From Emiliania huxleyi CCMP1516 (taxonomy: Eukaryota; Haptophyta; Isochrysidales; Noelaerhabdaceae), in the NCBI RefSeq assembly GCF_000372725.1, contig NW_005200599.1, positions 6,077 to 70,076 on the forward strand: 64,000 nucleotides of DNA, read 5' to 3'. Below, one piece after another: positions 19,851 to 30,711 of the stretch. Position 1 is the stretch's first letter. Each line of letters begins with the position of its first letter. The notes under the pieces were generated by a model, which saw only the letters and a list, made by a program, of their open reading frames with translations, did not search any database and was not told the DNA's origin. The position numbers and the translations under genes were made by a program.

Positions 19851-22103
19851 ATGGTGAGTGATCAGGTGCTTGGCAGCAGCCCCCCTGGGGCACGCGAGCT
19901 TAGCAGCGGCGCAGGATCCCTGAGCTGTTCCGACGAGGTCGTGGCAGCGGCTGAGCGAGGCGAGGAGGAGGCGGTGCTGGCGTGGCTCGAGGGCGGCGGG
20001 CGGGCCGACGCGACGTACGAGATGGGCAAGGTGAGCGGCCTCACGCTGCTGATGACCGCCGCCATCCCAGGCCACGAGCGGGTGGTCGAGCTGCTGCTCC
20101 GGCACGGGGCGGAGATCAACCAGCAGAACAGCGCCGGCGAAATCGCGCTGATGTGCGCCGCCGAAAGAGGCCACGAGCGGGTGGTCGAGCTGCTGCTTCG
20201 GCACGGCGCGGAGATCAACCTGCAGAACAGTAACGGCTGGACCGCACTAATGCTCGCCGCCGAGAACGGCCACGAGCGGGTGGTCGAGATGCTGATTCGG
20301 CACGGCGCGGAGATCAACCTGCAGAGCAGCAACGGCTGGACCGCCCTAATACTCGCCGCCCAGGAAGGCCACGAGCGGGTGGTCGAGCTGCTGCTCCAGC
20401 ACGGCGCGGAGATCAACCTGCAGAACAGCGACGGCTTCGCCGCGCTGATGGCCGCCGCCTACAGCGGCCACGAGCGGGTGGTCGAGCTGCTGCTGCGGCG
20501 CGGCGCTGAGGTCAACCTGCAGAGGAACGACGGCGGCACCGCGCTGATGCTCGCCGCCGACAACGGCAACGAGCAGGTGGTCGAGCTGTTGCTGCAGCAT
20601 GGCGCTGAGATCAACCTTCAGAGGAGCGACGGCGGCACCGCGCTGGATTCCGCCGCCTACAGCGGCCACGAGCGGGTGGTCGACCTGCTGCTGCAGCACG
20701 GCGCTGAGGTCAACCTGCAGGACAGCAAAGGCTACACCGCCCTGATGCTCGCCGCCTACAGCGGCCACCCCGCCGTCGTGCTCCGCCTGCTTCGGGCTGG
20801 CGCAGATGCAAAGGCTCGTTGTGCGGCCGGCATGACGGCGCTGCAGATGGCCAAGGAGGAGGCGGCCAAGGTGCTAGCTACTGCCGACGCCGCCAGTGCT
20901 CCTGAAACGGACCACGCCGGGTGTGTGCGGGCTCTCACAGAGCACGCAGCGGCGCTGAGGGAGGCGGAGGCGGCAGAGAAGGCGGCCGAGAAGGCGCGCG
21001 AGGCCAAGGGGCGGCGCGAGCAGCGCGAGCGGGAGGCGGCGGCGGCGGCGCGAGAGCGCGAGCAGACGGCACGACAGCGCGAGGCAGCGCGAGCGGCGTA
21101 CGAGGCGCGCCGGGCGGCGGATGCGGCGGCGCTGGAGGAGCAGAGGCGAGCCATTGCGGCGGAGGCGGAGGCGAAGCTGGCCGCTGAGCGCGCGGCAGCA
21201 GAGGAGACACTGCGGGCGAGGGAGGCGGAGAGGCTTGCGGCTGAGGAGGCGCAGCGAGAGGAGCAGCGGGCGGCCGCGGCGGCGCGCAAGGCCGTTCAGG
21301 CAGAGGCGGCGCGGCGCGAGAAGGAGGCTGCGGACAGGAGGGCGGAGGAAGATGAGGCGAGGCGGCGCGCAAAGGCGGCGGAGGCAACGGCGGCCAAGAA
21401 GGAGGCCAAGGCGAAGAAGAAGGAGGCGAAGAGGGCGCCGTCTGCCTGCACGCTCGAGGAGGAGCGGAGGGCGCGGGCTGCGGCAGAGCTTCGCGCACAG
21501 GAGGAGAGGGCGGCGCAGCTGGCTGCTGAGCAGGAGGCGGCGAGGCGGGCGGAGCGCGAGGCGGCAGAGCTAGCGGGTGCGGCAGAGCGGGCGGCGCTGC
21601 GCGAGGATGCGGAGCTGGCAGAGGCGCTGCGCCGGTCAGAGGTGGATGCAGAGGAGGAGGCGCTGGCGCGTCGGGTGTCGCGGTGCGAAGAGGCGGTGAG
21701 CAGCGAGTCGACCGGCGGCGGCGGGGACTTGCCGCGGCGTGTCGAGCGGCTGGAGGCGAGCCTCGGCGCGGCGACCGAGGGTAGCCTCGAGGAGCGGGTC
21801 GGCGCCATCGAGCGCTTGATCGGGCCAGAGGTGGGAGAGGCAGCGGAGCAGCATCTGCCAGCCACCGAGCCGCTTGCTGCCGTCTCACTAGCGGACGCCG
21901 GCCTCGACACGGGGCGGCCGGCTGCCCCAGAGTCCACGATGGGGGGAGAGACCACGTGTATCGTGTGTTTCGCGAGAGTCAAGTCGCATGCGGCGGTTCC
22001 GTGCGGGCACTTGTGTGCTTGCGGGCCATGCTCTGAGCTGATGCGAGAGTGCCCTTACTGCCGCGAGCCAGTGATGATGTGGATGGTTCCGCGTCCGGTC
22101 TAG
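19851..22103 (+). CDS. Ankyrin-repeat, coiled-coil, RING-finger protein (putative E3 ubiquitin ligase)
   Basis: This is an intronless frame of 750 residues from ATG 19851. Residues about 65-330 are eight ankyrin repeats of 33 residues, most with the core GHERVVELLLRHGAEINLQ. Residues about 360-620 are almost entirely Ala/Glu/Arg/Lys, with heptad character, and should form a long coiled coil. Residues about 700-745 are a C3HC4-type RING: CIVCFARVKSHAAVPCGHLC followed by CGPC and CPYC. By analogy with metazoan and plant proteins of this order, the repeats would bind a substrate and the RING an E2. The 3' third is duplicated, inverted and broken at 30712-31106. Confidence 0.9.
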   Translation: MVSDQVLGSSPPGARELSSGAGSLSCSDEVVAAAERGEEEAVLAWLEGGGRADATYEMGKVSGLTLLMTAAIPGHERVVELLLRHGAEINQQNSAGEIALMCAAERGHERVVELLLRHGAEINLQNSNGWTALMLAAENGHERVVEMLIRHGAEINLQSSNGWTALILAAQEGHERVVELLLQHGAEINLQNSDGFAALMAAAYSGHERVVELLLRRGAEVNLQRNDGGTALMLAADNGNEQVVELLLQHGAEINLQRSDGGTALDSAAYSGHERVVDLLLQHGAEVNLQDSKGYTALMLAAYSGHPAVVLRLLRAGADAKARCAAGMTALQMAKEEAAKVLATADAASAPETDHAGCVRALTEHAAALREAEAAEKAAEKAREAKGRREQREREAAAAAREREQTARQREAARAAYEARRAADAAALEEQRRAIAAEAEAKLAAERAAAEETLRAREAERLAAEEAQREEQRAAAAARKAVQAEAARREKEAADRRAEEDEARRRAKAAEATAAKKEAKAKKKEAKRAPSACTLEEERRARAAAELRAQEERAAQLAAEQEAARRAEREAAELAGAAERAALREDAELAEALRRSEVDAEEEALARRVSRCEEAVSSESTGGGGDLPRRVERLEASLGAATEGSLEERVGAIERLIGPEVGEAAEQHLPATEPLAAVSLADAGLDTGRPAAPESTMGGETTCIVCFARVKSHAAVPCGHLCACGPCSELMRECPYCREPVMMWMVPRPV

Positions 22104-23650
22104 CGGGACCGGCAGTCTAGCGGGAGATAGATAGAGGGAGATACCGCAAAAGAATCGGCCAGACCAGAGTAAGGCCCGGCAGAAGAAGAACAAGGCGCGG
22201 AGAAGGCTGCGGCTAGTGCCCGCATTGATCACTCTGACACGCCGCGGCGCAATCTTGAAAACGTCTCCAACGGAGCTCCGTGTTGCTTCCAGCGCCCTCC
22301 CCCGCGCTTCTTGCGGCCATGGCCGATGCTCCTAGTATGAGAGGTCATCTGGCTACCGCGAGAGCGACCCAACTCGTCGACATCGTCCGATGATGGTGCC
22401 GCAAAGTTTCAGCCTTCGGAGGCTATTTGGGCATTGGGGTCGAGCCGGCAGTAGCCGTGACATGTGGTTCCACCACCCCTCGTAGGCTTTGCCTCTGACC
22501 GCCACCGTTCCCAGGCTGTCTAATGGGATGGAAAGGAAGGCTCGGCGAGCGTATAGAAGCGTGCTCGACCTCGTCGTGGCAACCTGTACGGCAGCGCTGG
22601 TAGGCGCGATGAGCGTCGTGCCACCTGACCCGAGACGGGCCGCAGGCGTCGTACCGAGCGCGTCGAGACCGTGTCCTGATGTGATCTGCACGGGTAAATC
22701 ACGTCGGCGTCAAAGGAGCGACGTGCGACCTGTCAGAGCTTGATCTCCGATCTCAGCGGCGTCGAGTCGTTCTCCGGCGGCGACAATTTTGTCCCTCCCC
22801 CTCCCCTCCCCACCCGAGGTTGCGATGCTCGGCGTCGCGGCGATGGCCTCCGTCGTCATCCAAGAAGGCGACGACGCGGCGCCCAAGCTGCAGAAACGAG
22901 CTTTTAGTGGCTATAAGCATAGGCACTGAGATATGGTGCGCGCGGAGCGCGCTGGTGCTACCTGGACATACGCGCGGAGCGCGCTAGCTGGACACCCGCG
23001 CGGAGCGCGCCGGCTAGATACCGCGGAGCAAGAACAAATCAACACAACCGTTCGAATGCTGACGCCGCAAGTCGCTGCCGCCGGCTGCCAAAGTGCGCCT
23101 GGATTGCTCAGCAGCACAAGCATCCACGGAGCCAGCGAGCGCCGAGCGACATTGCCTTGACTGAGCCGGACCGCGACATGTCGGCGGTCAAACTTGATAC
23201 TTGTAAAATGGTGCCGATGGCGGACGTGAGAGCACGGCCTGACGATCAAGCACGAGAGCGACGAACGGAGGCGCAGATAACTGCTGATACCTGTTGGAGC
23301 TGCGGAAGATGCAGTAGCACTGCTGCAGAGCACGCGCGGAGCGCGCCGCTGGAAAGCACGCGCGGAGCGCGCCGCTGGGTAGGTGCGGAGCGCCGCCACT
23401 TGAGATTGGGCCTGTGGGTGGGCCGAGTGGTTCCTAGCGTGTGAGTCAAACTCTTAATAGAAATCGCATCTAGCCCTCCACAACCCTCAAAAATTTCTTC
23501 GGGGCGCGCTCCGCGTGCCGCCTCTGAGGAGGCGCGCGCCGGGGTGCGGCGCGAAAGGGGCGCGCGATACATCGAGAGAGGTGCCGAGCGAGGGGAAAGA
23601 TAGAGAGGTTTGAGCGAGATATCAACGGCTCACAACGCGTGTGTAGTCTT
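22104..23650. other. Intergenic region with palindromic repeats and a possible exon remnant
   Basis: Five copies of the near-palindrome CGCGCGGAGCGCGC lie at about 22937, 22974, 22999, 23333 and 23353. At 22821-22929 a polypyrimidine tract ends in GAG and is followed by an open frame AMLGVAAMASVVIQEGDDAA to a stop at 22929; it may be a last exon. The part 23000-23190 recurs inverted at 31160-31360. No complete gene is visible. Confidence 0.5.
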
Positions 23651-23799
23651 CTGTCGTGTACTCCAAAAAAGTAGAATTAGCAATATTTGAGGCTCTCTCT
23701 GTACTCTCCACGACCCCCCAGACGCCATTGGGAGCGGCGCGCCGATGTGTTCAAGCGACCGGCCTGGGGCGGGCGGCGCAAGCGCTGCGCTCTTCAGGT

Positions 23800-26700
23800 T
23801 CAGCATGCGTTCGCCTCTTCCCACTCACGGATCTGCCGGCGCACCATGTGGTTGGGGGCGAGGAAGGTGTGCACGAGCGCCTCGCCCGTCATCGGGCTCG
23901 TCGACTTGGTCGCGAGCCAGCGCTCGATCGCCGACCGCTCGTACGAATGCCCGTCCGCCGCCATCACCGGGTCACTCATGAGCTCGGTCGTGATCGGGCA
24001 GATGAAGTCGGCCGGCGGCTCCTCCTCCCTCGGAGCCGGCGCCTCTGCGGCCGACGACGGCCCTTGCGCCTCCGCCGCCCGCCTCTCCTCCTCCAGCCTC
24101 GCGCTCTCCTCGAGCGCCGCCGCAAGCTCCGCCTCCTCCGCCGCCGCCACCACCTCCCCCGACGCCTCCTCTGCCGGGGCCTCGGCCTCTTGCGACGGCC
24201 CAGCGCCGCCCCCGCCGCCCCCGCCGCCCTGCTTCTTCTTCTTGCCCCTCTTCTTGGCCTTCTTCTTGTCCTCGGCGCACTTCTCCGACTCCTCCTCCGC
24301 CAGCAGCGCCGCCGCAGCCTCCTCGGCCGCCCTCTCGGCCTCCACCCTCTCGGCCGCCGCCCTTTCGGCCACTGCCCTCTCCACCTTCGCCTCAATCTCC
24401 GCTCTCTTCGCCTCCCTCGCCGCCGCCTCAAAGGCGCGCTCGCACTCGGTGTGGCCCTTCTCCTTGGCCAGCTGCAGCGCCGTATGCCCGTCCAAGGTGC
24501 GCGCCGCCGTGTCTGCGCCCGCCCGCAGCAGGCAGAGCACGACGGCGGAGTGGCCCTCGTGGCACGCGGTGTGCAGCGGCGTGACGCCGTCGTCCCTGGC
24601 TTGGTCGACCGCAGCGCGGGCGCCGAGAAGCAGCCGGACGCACTCGAGGCGGCCGTTCTGGCACGCCATGAACAGCGGCGTGGCGCCGCCACCCTTGGCT
24701 TGGTTGACCGCCGCGCTGGCCTCGAGAACCAGCCGCACGCACTCGAGCTGGCCCTCCTGGCACGCGATGTGCAGCGGCGTTGCGCCGTCGTCCTTGGCTT
24801 GGTTGGCCGCCGCACCCGCCTCGAGGAGCAGCCGGACGACGTCGAGGTGGCCCTTCTCGCACGCCTTGTACAGCGGCGTGGCGCCGTCGCCCTTGGCTTG
24901 GTTCACCGCCGCGCTGGCCTCGAGGAGCAGCCGGACGATCTCGAGGCGGCCCTCCTGGCACGCGATGGCGAGCGGCGTGGCGCCGGTGTCCTTGGCTTGG
25001 TTGATCGCCGCGTCAGCCTCGAGGAGCAGCCGGAGGACATCGACCTGGCCCTCGTGGCACGCGGTGTGCAGCGGCGTGACGCCGTCGTCCCTGGCTTGGT
25101 CGACCGCAGCGCGGGCGCCGAGAAGCAGCCGGACGCACTCGAGGCGGCCGTTCTGGCACGCCATGAACAGCGGCGTGGCGCCGCCACCGTTGGCTTGGTT
25201 GACCGCCGCGCTGGCCTCGAGAACCAGCCGCACGCACTCGAGCTGGCCCTTCTGGCACGCGATGTGCAGCGGCGTTGCGCCGTCGTCCTTGGCTTGGTTG
25301 GCCGCCGCACCCGCCTCGAGGAGCAGCCGGACGACGTCGAGGTGGCCCTTCTCGCACGCCTTGTACAGCGGCGTGGCGCCGTCGCCCTTGGCTTGGTTCA
25401 CCGCCGCGCTGGCCTCGAGGAGCAGCCGGACGATCTCTAGGCGGCCCTCCTGGCACGCGATGGCGAGCGGCGTGGCGCCGGTGTCCTTGGCTTGGTTGAT
25501 CGCCGCGTCAGCCTCGAGGAGCAGCCGGAGGACATCGACCTGGCCCTCTTGGCACGCCATGAACAGCGGCGTGGTGCCGTCGTCCCTGGCTTGGTCGACC
25601 GCAGCGCGGGCGCCGAGAAGCAGCCGGACGCACTCGAGGTGGCCGTTCTGGCACGCCATGAACAGCGGCGTGGCGCCGCCACCGTTGGCTTGGTTGACCG
25701 CCGCGCTGGCCTCGAGAACCAGCCGCACGCACTCGAGCTGGCCCTTCTGGCACGCGATGTGCAGCGGCGTGAAGCCGCCGCCCGTGGCTTGGTTGATCGC
25801 CGCACCAGCCTCGAGGAGCAGCTGGACGATGTCGGCGTGGCCCTTCTCGCACGCGATGTACAGCGGCGTGGCGCCACTGTCCTTGGCTTGGTCGACCGCA
25901 GCGTTGGCAGCGAGGAGCAGCCGCACGCACTCGAGCTGGCCCTTCTGGCACGCGACGTACAGCGGCGCGGTGCCGTCATTCTTGGCTTGGTCGACCGCCG
26001 CGCTGGCGCCGAGGAGCAGCCGGCAGATCTCGACATGGCCCTTGAAGCACGCGACGTACAGCGGCGTGGTGCCGTCGTCATCGGCCTGGTTGACCGCCGC
26101 GCCAGCAGCGAGAAGCAGCCGGACGCACTCGAGCTGGCCGTTCTGGCACGCCATGTACAGCGGCGTGGCGCCGCCACCGTTGGCTTGGTTGACCGCCGCG
26201 CTGGCCTCGAGAACCAGCCGCACGCACTCGAGCTGGCCCTCCTGGCACGCGATGTGCAGCGGCGTGAAGCCGCGGCCTGTGGCTTGGCTGACCGCCGCGC
26301 TGGCCTTGAGGAGCAGCTGGACGATGTCGGCGTGGCCCTTCTCGCACGCGACGTACAGCGGCGTGGCCCCGTTGTTCTTGGCTTGGCTGACCGCCGCGCT
26401 GGCGCCGACAAGCAGCCGCACGCACTCGAGCTGGCCCTTCTGGCACGCGGTGAACAGCGGCGTGGCGCCGTCATCCCTGGCTTGGTCGGCGTCAGCGTTG
26501 GCGCCGAGAAGCAGCCGCACGCACTCGAGCTGGCCCTCCTGGCACGCGATGGCCAGCGCGGTGGAGCCACGGCCCGTCGTCGCCCCCACACTCGCGCCGC
26601 TCTCCAGCAGCAGCCGCACGGCGTCGGCCTGCCCGTGCTCAGCAGCGATAATCAGCAGCGTGAAATGGTTCTGCGCCTCGAGCCGCGCGTCGAGCAGGGC

Positions 26701-26811
26701 CGTGAGCGCCGGGCCGCGCGTCTGCCCGGCGAGGAGGGCGCGCAGCGAGGTCAGGTCGCCCTTGGCCAGGTCGTCGGGCACGGTCGGGCTGATGGCGCCG
26801 CTCATTCTCAT
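23800..26811 (-). CDS. Ankyrin-repeat U-box protein (putative E3 ubiquitin ligase)
   Basis: This is an intronless frame of 1003 residues from ATG 26811 (a second ATG is at 26805). About 23 ankyrin repeats of 33 residues (core ATPLxxACxxGxLECVRLLL) fill residues 45-800. A block of five repeats (165 residues, 495 bp) is duplicated almost without change: the DNA at about 24600-25080 and 25090-25580. Then comes an Ala/Glu/Lys-rich charged segment with a KKKAKKRGKKKK basic patch, and a U-box at about 930-1000: DFICPITTELMSDPVMAADG, then YERSAIERWL. U-box proteins bind E2 enzymes without zinc. The start lies about 20 bp after an AAAAATTCTTCTTCG motif that is joined to a LINE 3' fragment, so the promoter region may be element-derived. 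Confidence 0.9.
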   Translation of the reverse strand: MRMSGAISPTVPDDLAKGDLTSLRALLAGQTRGPALTALLDARLEAQNHFTLLIIAAEHGQADAVRLLLESGASVGATTGRGSTALAIACQEGQLECVRLLLGANADADQARDDGATPLFTACQKGQLECVRLLVGASAAVSQAKNNGATPLYVACEKGHADIVQLLLKASAAVSQATGRGFTPLHIACQEGQLECVRLVLEASAAVNQANGGGATPLYMACQNGQLECVRLLLAAGAAVNQADDDGTTPLYVACFKGHVEICRLLLGASAAVDQAKNDGTAPLYVACQKGQLECVRLLLAANAAVDQAKDSGATPLYIACEKGHADIVQLLLEAGAAINQATGGGFTPLHIACQKGQLECVRLVLEASAAVNQANGGGATPLFMACQNGHLECVRLLLGARAAVDQARDDGTTPLFMACQEGQVDVLRLLLEADAAINQAKDTGATPLAIACQEGRLEIVRLLLEASAAVNQAKGDGATPLYKACEKGHLDVVRLLLEAGAAANQAKDDGATPLHIACQKGQLECVRLVLEASAAVNQANGGGATPLFMACQNGRLECVRLLLGARAAVDQARDDGVTPLHTACHEGQVDVLRLLLEADAAINQAKDTGATPLAIACQEGRLEIVRLLLEASAAVNQAKGDGATPLYKACEKGHLDVVRLLLEAGAAANQAKDDGATPLHIACQEGQLECVRLVLEASAAVNQAKGGGATPLFMACQNGRLECVRLLLGARAAVDQARDDGVTPLHTACHEGHSAVVLCLLRAGADTAARTLDGHTALQLAKEKGHTECERAFEAAAREAKRAEIEAKVERAVAERAAAERVEAERAAEEAAAALLAEEESEKCAEDKKKAKKRGKKKKQGGGGGGGGAGPSQEAEAPAEEASGEVVAAAEEAELAAALEESARLEEERRAAEAQGPSSAAEAPAPREEEPPADFICPITTELMSDPVMAADGHSYERSAIERWLATKSTSPMTGEALVHTFLAPNHMVRRQIREWEEANAC

Positions 26812-26825
26812 TCCGGGGGGGGAGC

Positions 26826-27070
26826 AGCGAAGAAGAATTTTTCAAAAAAACTCCCTCGCACAACACTGGGCACGGGACTGGCGCGCACTGGCACTAACAC
26901 AGGTACACCACGGGAGCCGCCTAAGCGACTCCTGCGAGGGTGGCGAGGCACTTAGGCCACAGGCAAGCTCATTCACGACCTGCTCTGTCTGCGATGGCCG
27001 TGTGAAGAACGACTGAGATACGCTGCTTCTGCAGCCCCAGCCAATTCTTAGTAGAAGGATGGTGCGGCTG
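26826..27070 (-). mobile_element. LINE 3' end fragment (5'-truncated)
   Basis: Read on the minus strand: NWLGLQKQRISVVLHTAIA, a stop, GTGCCTCGCCACCCTCGCAG, the stem GGAGTCGCTTAGGCGGCTCC (about 26912-26931), then TGTACCTGTGTTAGTGCCAG and a T-rich end with AAAAATTCTTC. It matches the tail of the element at 3799-4125 and abuts the U-box gene start. Confidence 0.8.
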
Positions 27071-27382
27071 CGCGAGAACGCGTGGTTGGCCGGGGCAACT
27101 CGGAGGACGGACGTGCGCCAATTTTGCTTCTTTTGTCGACGGTAAACTTAAAAAAAGCTGATTTAGATATATTGCTAGGGTGCCGGTGTCCTGTCTGTTC
27201 GTCTGCTTCTGCTGTGCTGTTACCTCCGGTCCACACGCAGGGTACTCCCGTGCTAGGACAACAAGGCCCCACGGTACACGTGTGTGTGTGTTACAGATAC
27301 ACTTGTGTGTTATTGATACCACACACAAACCACATCGTACGAGGCGATCTCGCACCCGCGCCGTCGCATGTCTCCGTGTCGA
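27071..27382. other. Spacer, no complete gene
   Basis: A minus-strand frame (EIDAHTPSFAVIDTETCDGA, about 27360-27420) may continue the glycosyltransferase-like fragment after a frameshift or an intron. The rest has short GT runs only. Confidence 0.35.
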
Positions 27383-28020
27383 TCACGGCGAAGCTGGGCG
27401 TGTGCGCGTCGATCTCGAGGCACGGCCGGATGTGGTCTCGAGCGTACGGAGGCGCTCGTCGAGTGGCGGATAAATGTTGGCAGAGTACTCGTCCGCGCAG
27501 ACCTCGGCGTACGCGTAGCGCCGAACGAACAGGTTTGCGTAGTGACTCACGGAGCCGAGTGCAATGGGCACTCGCAACTGCGTGCCGTGGGCCAGCACCC
27601 ATTCGAGGCGTGGCAACCTGCTACTGCCATCCATGAAGTGCTTGACATCGTGCTGCGAGCCACAACTGCCATGTTGGTGCAAATCGAGCCATAACGCACG
27701 ATGTACATTGGCCACGGACTTCGGGTAGCCTGCGCTCGGGGCGCTCTCATTGTCGCAGGCGCGCGTCGTGAAACGGACGGCGAGCGAGCCAGTCGACGCG
27801 CGTTCCGTCGTGAGAGTGCGGCCCTCAAACAGCCATGTGCATGGCGGCTCGCGTCTGCCATCGACGTACAACGGACTGGCCATCAATGAGGCGACTAGCA
27901 GCGCCTGCAGCGACATCTGCGGTGAGGCGCGCGGCACGAAGAGCTCATCGCCATCGTGGACAGCGATGCAGTCGTCGTTGAAGCTCTGCGCATGCGCAAG
28001 CACCGCCTGGTAGAATTGTA
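27383..28020 (-). pseudogene. Glycosyltransferase-like fragment (GT92/DUF23-like)
   Basis: A 206-residue minus-strand frame carries FYQAVLAHAQSFNDD, then CIAVHDGDELFVPR, which resembles the DxDE-type donor-binding motif of family 92 glycosyltransferases, and later ALGSVSHYANLFVRRYAYAE. The frame is open upstream only to stops in the joint with a LINE 3' end at 28020-28030, so the N-terminal half is missing. The 3' end runs out of frame near 27420. I read it as a gene broken by the LINE insertion. The family call rests on one motif region. Confidence 0.45.
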
Positions 28021-28745
28021 CTTTCTATTAAATGAACTCGGGGGCACGGGACGCGGCACAAACGGGGCACAAACGCCAGGCTACAAAGACGGCGAGGCAC
28101 GTAGTGACGCAGGGGAGTCTAGGCGACGGCGGCGTCCTCCGACGCCGCGGCGAGCCTGAGCTCGGTCGCAATCTCTTCCGCCGCCGCGAGCTGCAGCGCG
28201 ACTGACATGCGCTGGGCCTGCAGCGAAAGCCACGACCGCGTCGACCAGCTCGCCTCGTCCTCGTGCTGCCGCTTCGAGAGCTTGTTGCGCACCTTGTCCT
28301 TCATCTGGTAGAACAGCCGTTTGACCGCGTTGCACCACCCGCCGAAGGTTTCAAACAGGTACATCTGCACGTCGGTGTCCGAGCGCGAGAGGGCGTGCGC
28401 GTAGTCCGCCTTCTTGTACGCCACATAGCCGCCGCCGTCGCTCGGCCTGAAGTCGCCGTCCCCGACAGCGCCGCGCTGCTCGAGGCCGAAGACGTCCGCG
28501 CTCGTGCCGGGCTCGGTGTTGCCGAGGCCGACGAAAGCGCCTCGCTGGCCGACGTCCTCCGGGTTGGAGGAGAGCGAGTCCTTGAACTTGACGTCGCCGA
28601 TGAGGCGCGAGCGCGAGCGGCCGGCGCCCGCCACCGAGACGTCGGGCCGGTAGTCGTTAGAGTAGCCGAGGTGGTCCCGCGGCTCCACCTCGACGAGCAT
28701 GCCCCACACGCTCCGCATGACCTTGGCCAGGGCGGCGAGCAGGCT
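28021..28745 (-). mobile_element. LINE 3' end with C-terminal domain, about 700 bp
   Basis: It contains the frame 28119-28718 plus a 3'UTR-like tail down to about 28025 (GTGCCTCGCCGTC on the minus strand near 28093). It resembles the tails at 3.9 and 26.9 kb but is clearly diverged, so it represents an older or different subfamily. Confidence 0.65.
28119..28718 (-). pseudogene. C-terminal part of a retrotransposon polyprotein
   Basis: The 199-residue frame includes RLIGDVKFKDSLSSNP, a YLFETFGGWCNAVKRLFY segment and the tail TRSWLSLQAQRMSVALQLAA. The tail is homologous to TKSWLGLQKQRISVVLHTAI, found after the reverse transcriptase at 3.8 kb; that is why I assign it to the element. In related algal elements this region follows the polymerase and may be an endonuclease or accessory domain; no catalytic residues are certain here. 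The 5' part including the polymerase is absent. Confidence 0.6.
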
Positions 28746-29345
28746 AGACGGAGGATACTGACGTATATAGGATCGGAATAGGACCCGCGCCTCCTTAAAT
28801 CTTTGACGGCTCTATCGTACTCTACGTGGCAGCCCAGTAAGTTAGAGCCGTAGCGCGACCGGGGTCGCTAAAGTAAGTCGGGGTATTCTTGTATATTGAT
28901 ACAAACGACCACGACGACACACACCAATGTCGACTCGCATCACACACTCTCACACACTGAAGGGGATGCCGAGCGCCGTGCCGATGTCCATCGGGTCAGC
29001 TTCTCCACACACACAAGGTGGGGTGGGGTGTCCGCGGTGAACTAAAAGAGGAGAGGTCTGCGCTTGCGGCTCCGCTTCGCGGCGCAAGTCAGCAGGGTGC
29101 GAGATTTTTCTTTTTTGAACTATCTTCTGAGAAACTGTGGCGTGTGGTATAGAGCCGTACTGCAACCATGTGAGAGCGGTTCACAGCCTTGTTATGAGAA
29201 AGAAAATACGTCCTCGGCTTTATTTGCGTACGGCTTTATGGCGCTATGCGCTGGTCTGTGAGAGGTTGAGGTGGCAGGTGCGAGCCCTGGAGGCCCTCCC
29301 TGGGGATGGTTCACATCCTGTATCCTGTATCCTGTATCCGATCGT
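28746..29345. other. Spacer, no gene seen
   Basis: Short frames only. There is a repeated TATCCTGTATCC at 29318-29338 just before the GT tract. Confidence 0.4.
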
Positions 29346-29348
29346 ACT

Positions 29349-29576
<228 letters not shown>

Positions 29577-29580
29577 CCAG

Positions 29581-30084
29581 ATGGAGAGTACAAGTTTATT
29601 CACACCTGCTGTCCACATGTGTGCTGTCCAGGTCGACAACGGAATATCCACGGTGTCGTCGCGTACCATCACACGAACCGCCAACCCTCCTCTTCTTTTG
29701 GCGGGCAAGCGGTGCGAGAGGGGTGTCATAACACTCGCCAGAATGGTCGTGCTTCTCTCACCCACCGTTGCCCCGCTCACGGTCGACGCGTCGCTGCGAG
29801 TCTCCTTGGTGCTGGCGAAGGCCGCCTGCGAGCCAGGAGCAGTCTGTGCTCCGGATTGGCTACTCCCTGTCGCCGCGCTGGCATGCCTGTCATTCCCGCT
29901 CGCCATTCTAATCTCGACCGGTGAGGCCGGCACGGATCGATACAATCGCGAGGTGGCTGGCGTGACGCTCCAGTCGCGAGCCGTCGACCAGTTCAAAGGG
30001 TGGATCGACGGCATTAAAGACGACGGCGACGCAACAATTCCCTCGCAGGTCCGAGATCCCTCGCAGGCCACTCGTGCACACTAG
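29581..30084. other. Region open on both strands, gene uncertain
   Basis: A plus frame from ATG 29581 (168 residues, with a hydrophobic stretch WLLPVAALACLSFPLAIL) and a minus frame over the same DNA are both open. Codon use does not decide. I list it so it is not lost, not as a gene. Confidence 0.25.
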
Positions 30085-30711
30085 TACACGAGGTGTTTTC
30101 ATTCGTTAGGCGTCAGACGAGCCAGTCACGGAGCAGGAGAAGGAGACAACGTTCTTTGACAAAAACAAGAACACCTACGGCAGCCCGGGCGGCTTTTAAG
30201 CGGCTCCTCCCGCCACAAAAGGCACCCTGCTGCGCGCTGCGGGTTAAGTAACACCGACGCGAGGTGAGGAGGGTGGGTGCTGGTGAATGTGGATGGTTGT
30301 GGGTGATGAGGTGCGAGGAGAGATGTGTGGCACTCATGTCGGTCACTCAAAGAGCAATCGAAATAAGGCGGTGCGCCAGCATTTTGACGCCTCTCATTCT
30401 CCCCTTCGCCCTCTCTATAGAGCCTAGTCCTCACTCCTCAGCTCCTCTCCCCCCCACACTCCTAGCTCCTTCCTCCGGCCTCTCTCTGTCTGTCCCCTCC
30501 CTCCCTCCGACGACGAGAACCCCTCCATCCGCAGAATCCCCCATACCTAGCTTCTACGGCGAGGGCGAGGCGCGAGCGGGAGATTTTGAACAGGGCACGT
30601 CCCACCATGCAGAGCGCATCTCTCTCTCTCTCTCTGTGTTGTGCGAGGCGTGAACCGCGCCATTCGCTCTCACCTGGCAACCCTGTCTGCATGTCTCACG
30701 CGCGCGTGAAC
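30085..30711. other. Spacer, no gene seen
   Basis: It holds pyrimidine-rich stretches (30430-30540) and a CT run at 30621-30634. GTGAACAGG at 30708 resembles the intron ends described elsewhere in the window. Confidence 0.35.

Noticed and set aside
20756..21982. Minus-strand Ala/Ser-rich frames over the coiled-coil region
   Set aside because: Antisense of Glu/Arg/Ala-rich coding sequence.
23656..27016. Plus-strand frames of up to 1109 codons across the U-box gene
   Set aside because: They are repeat-driven antisense shadows of the ankyrin array.
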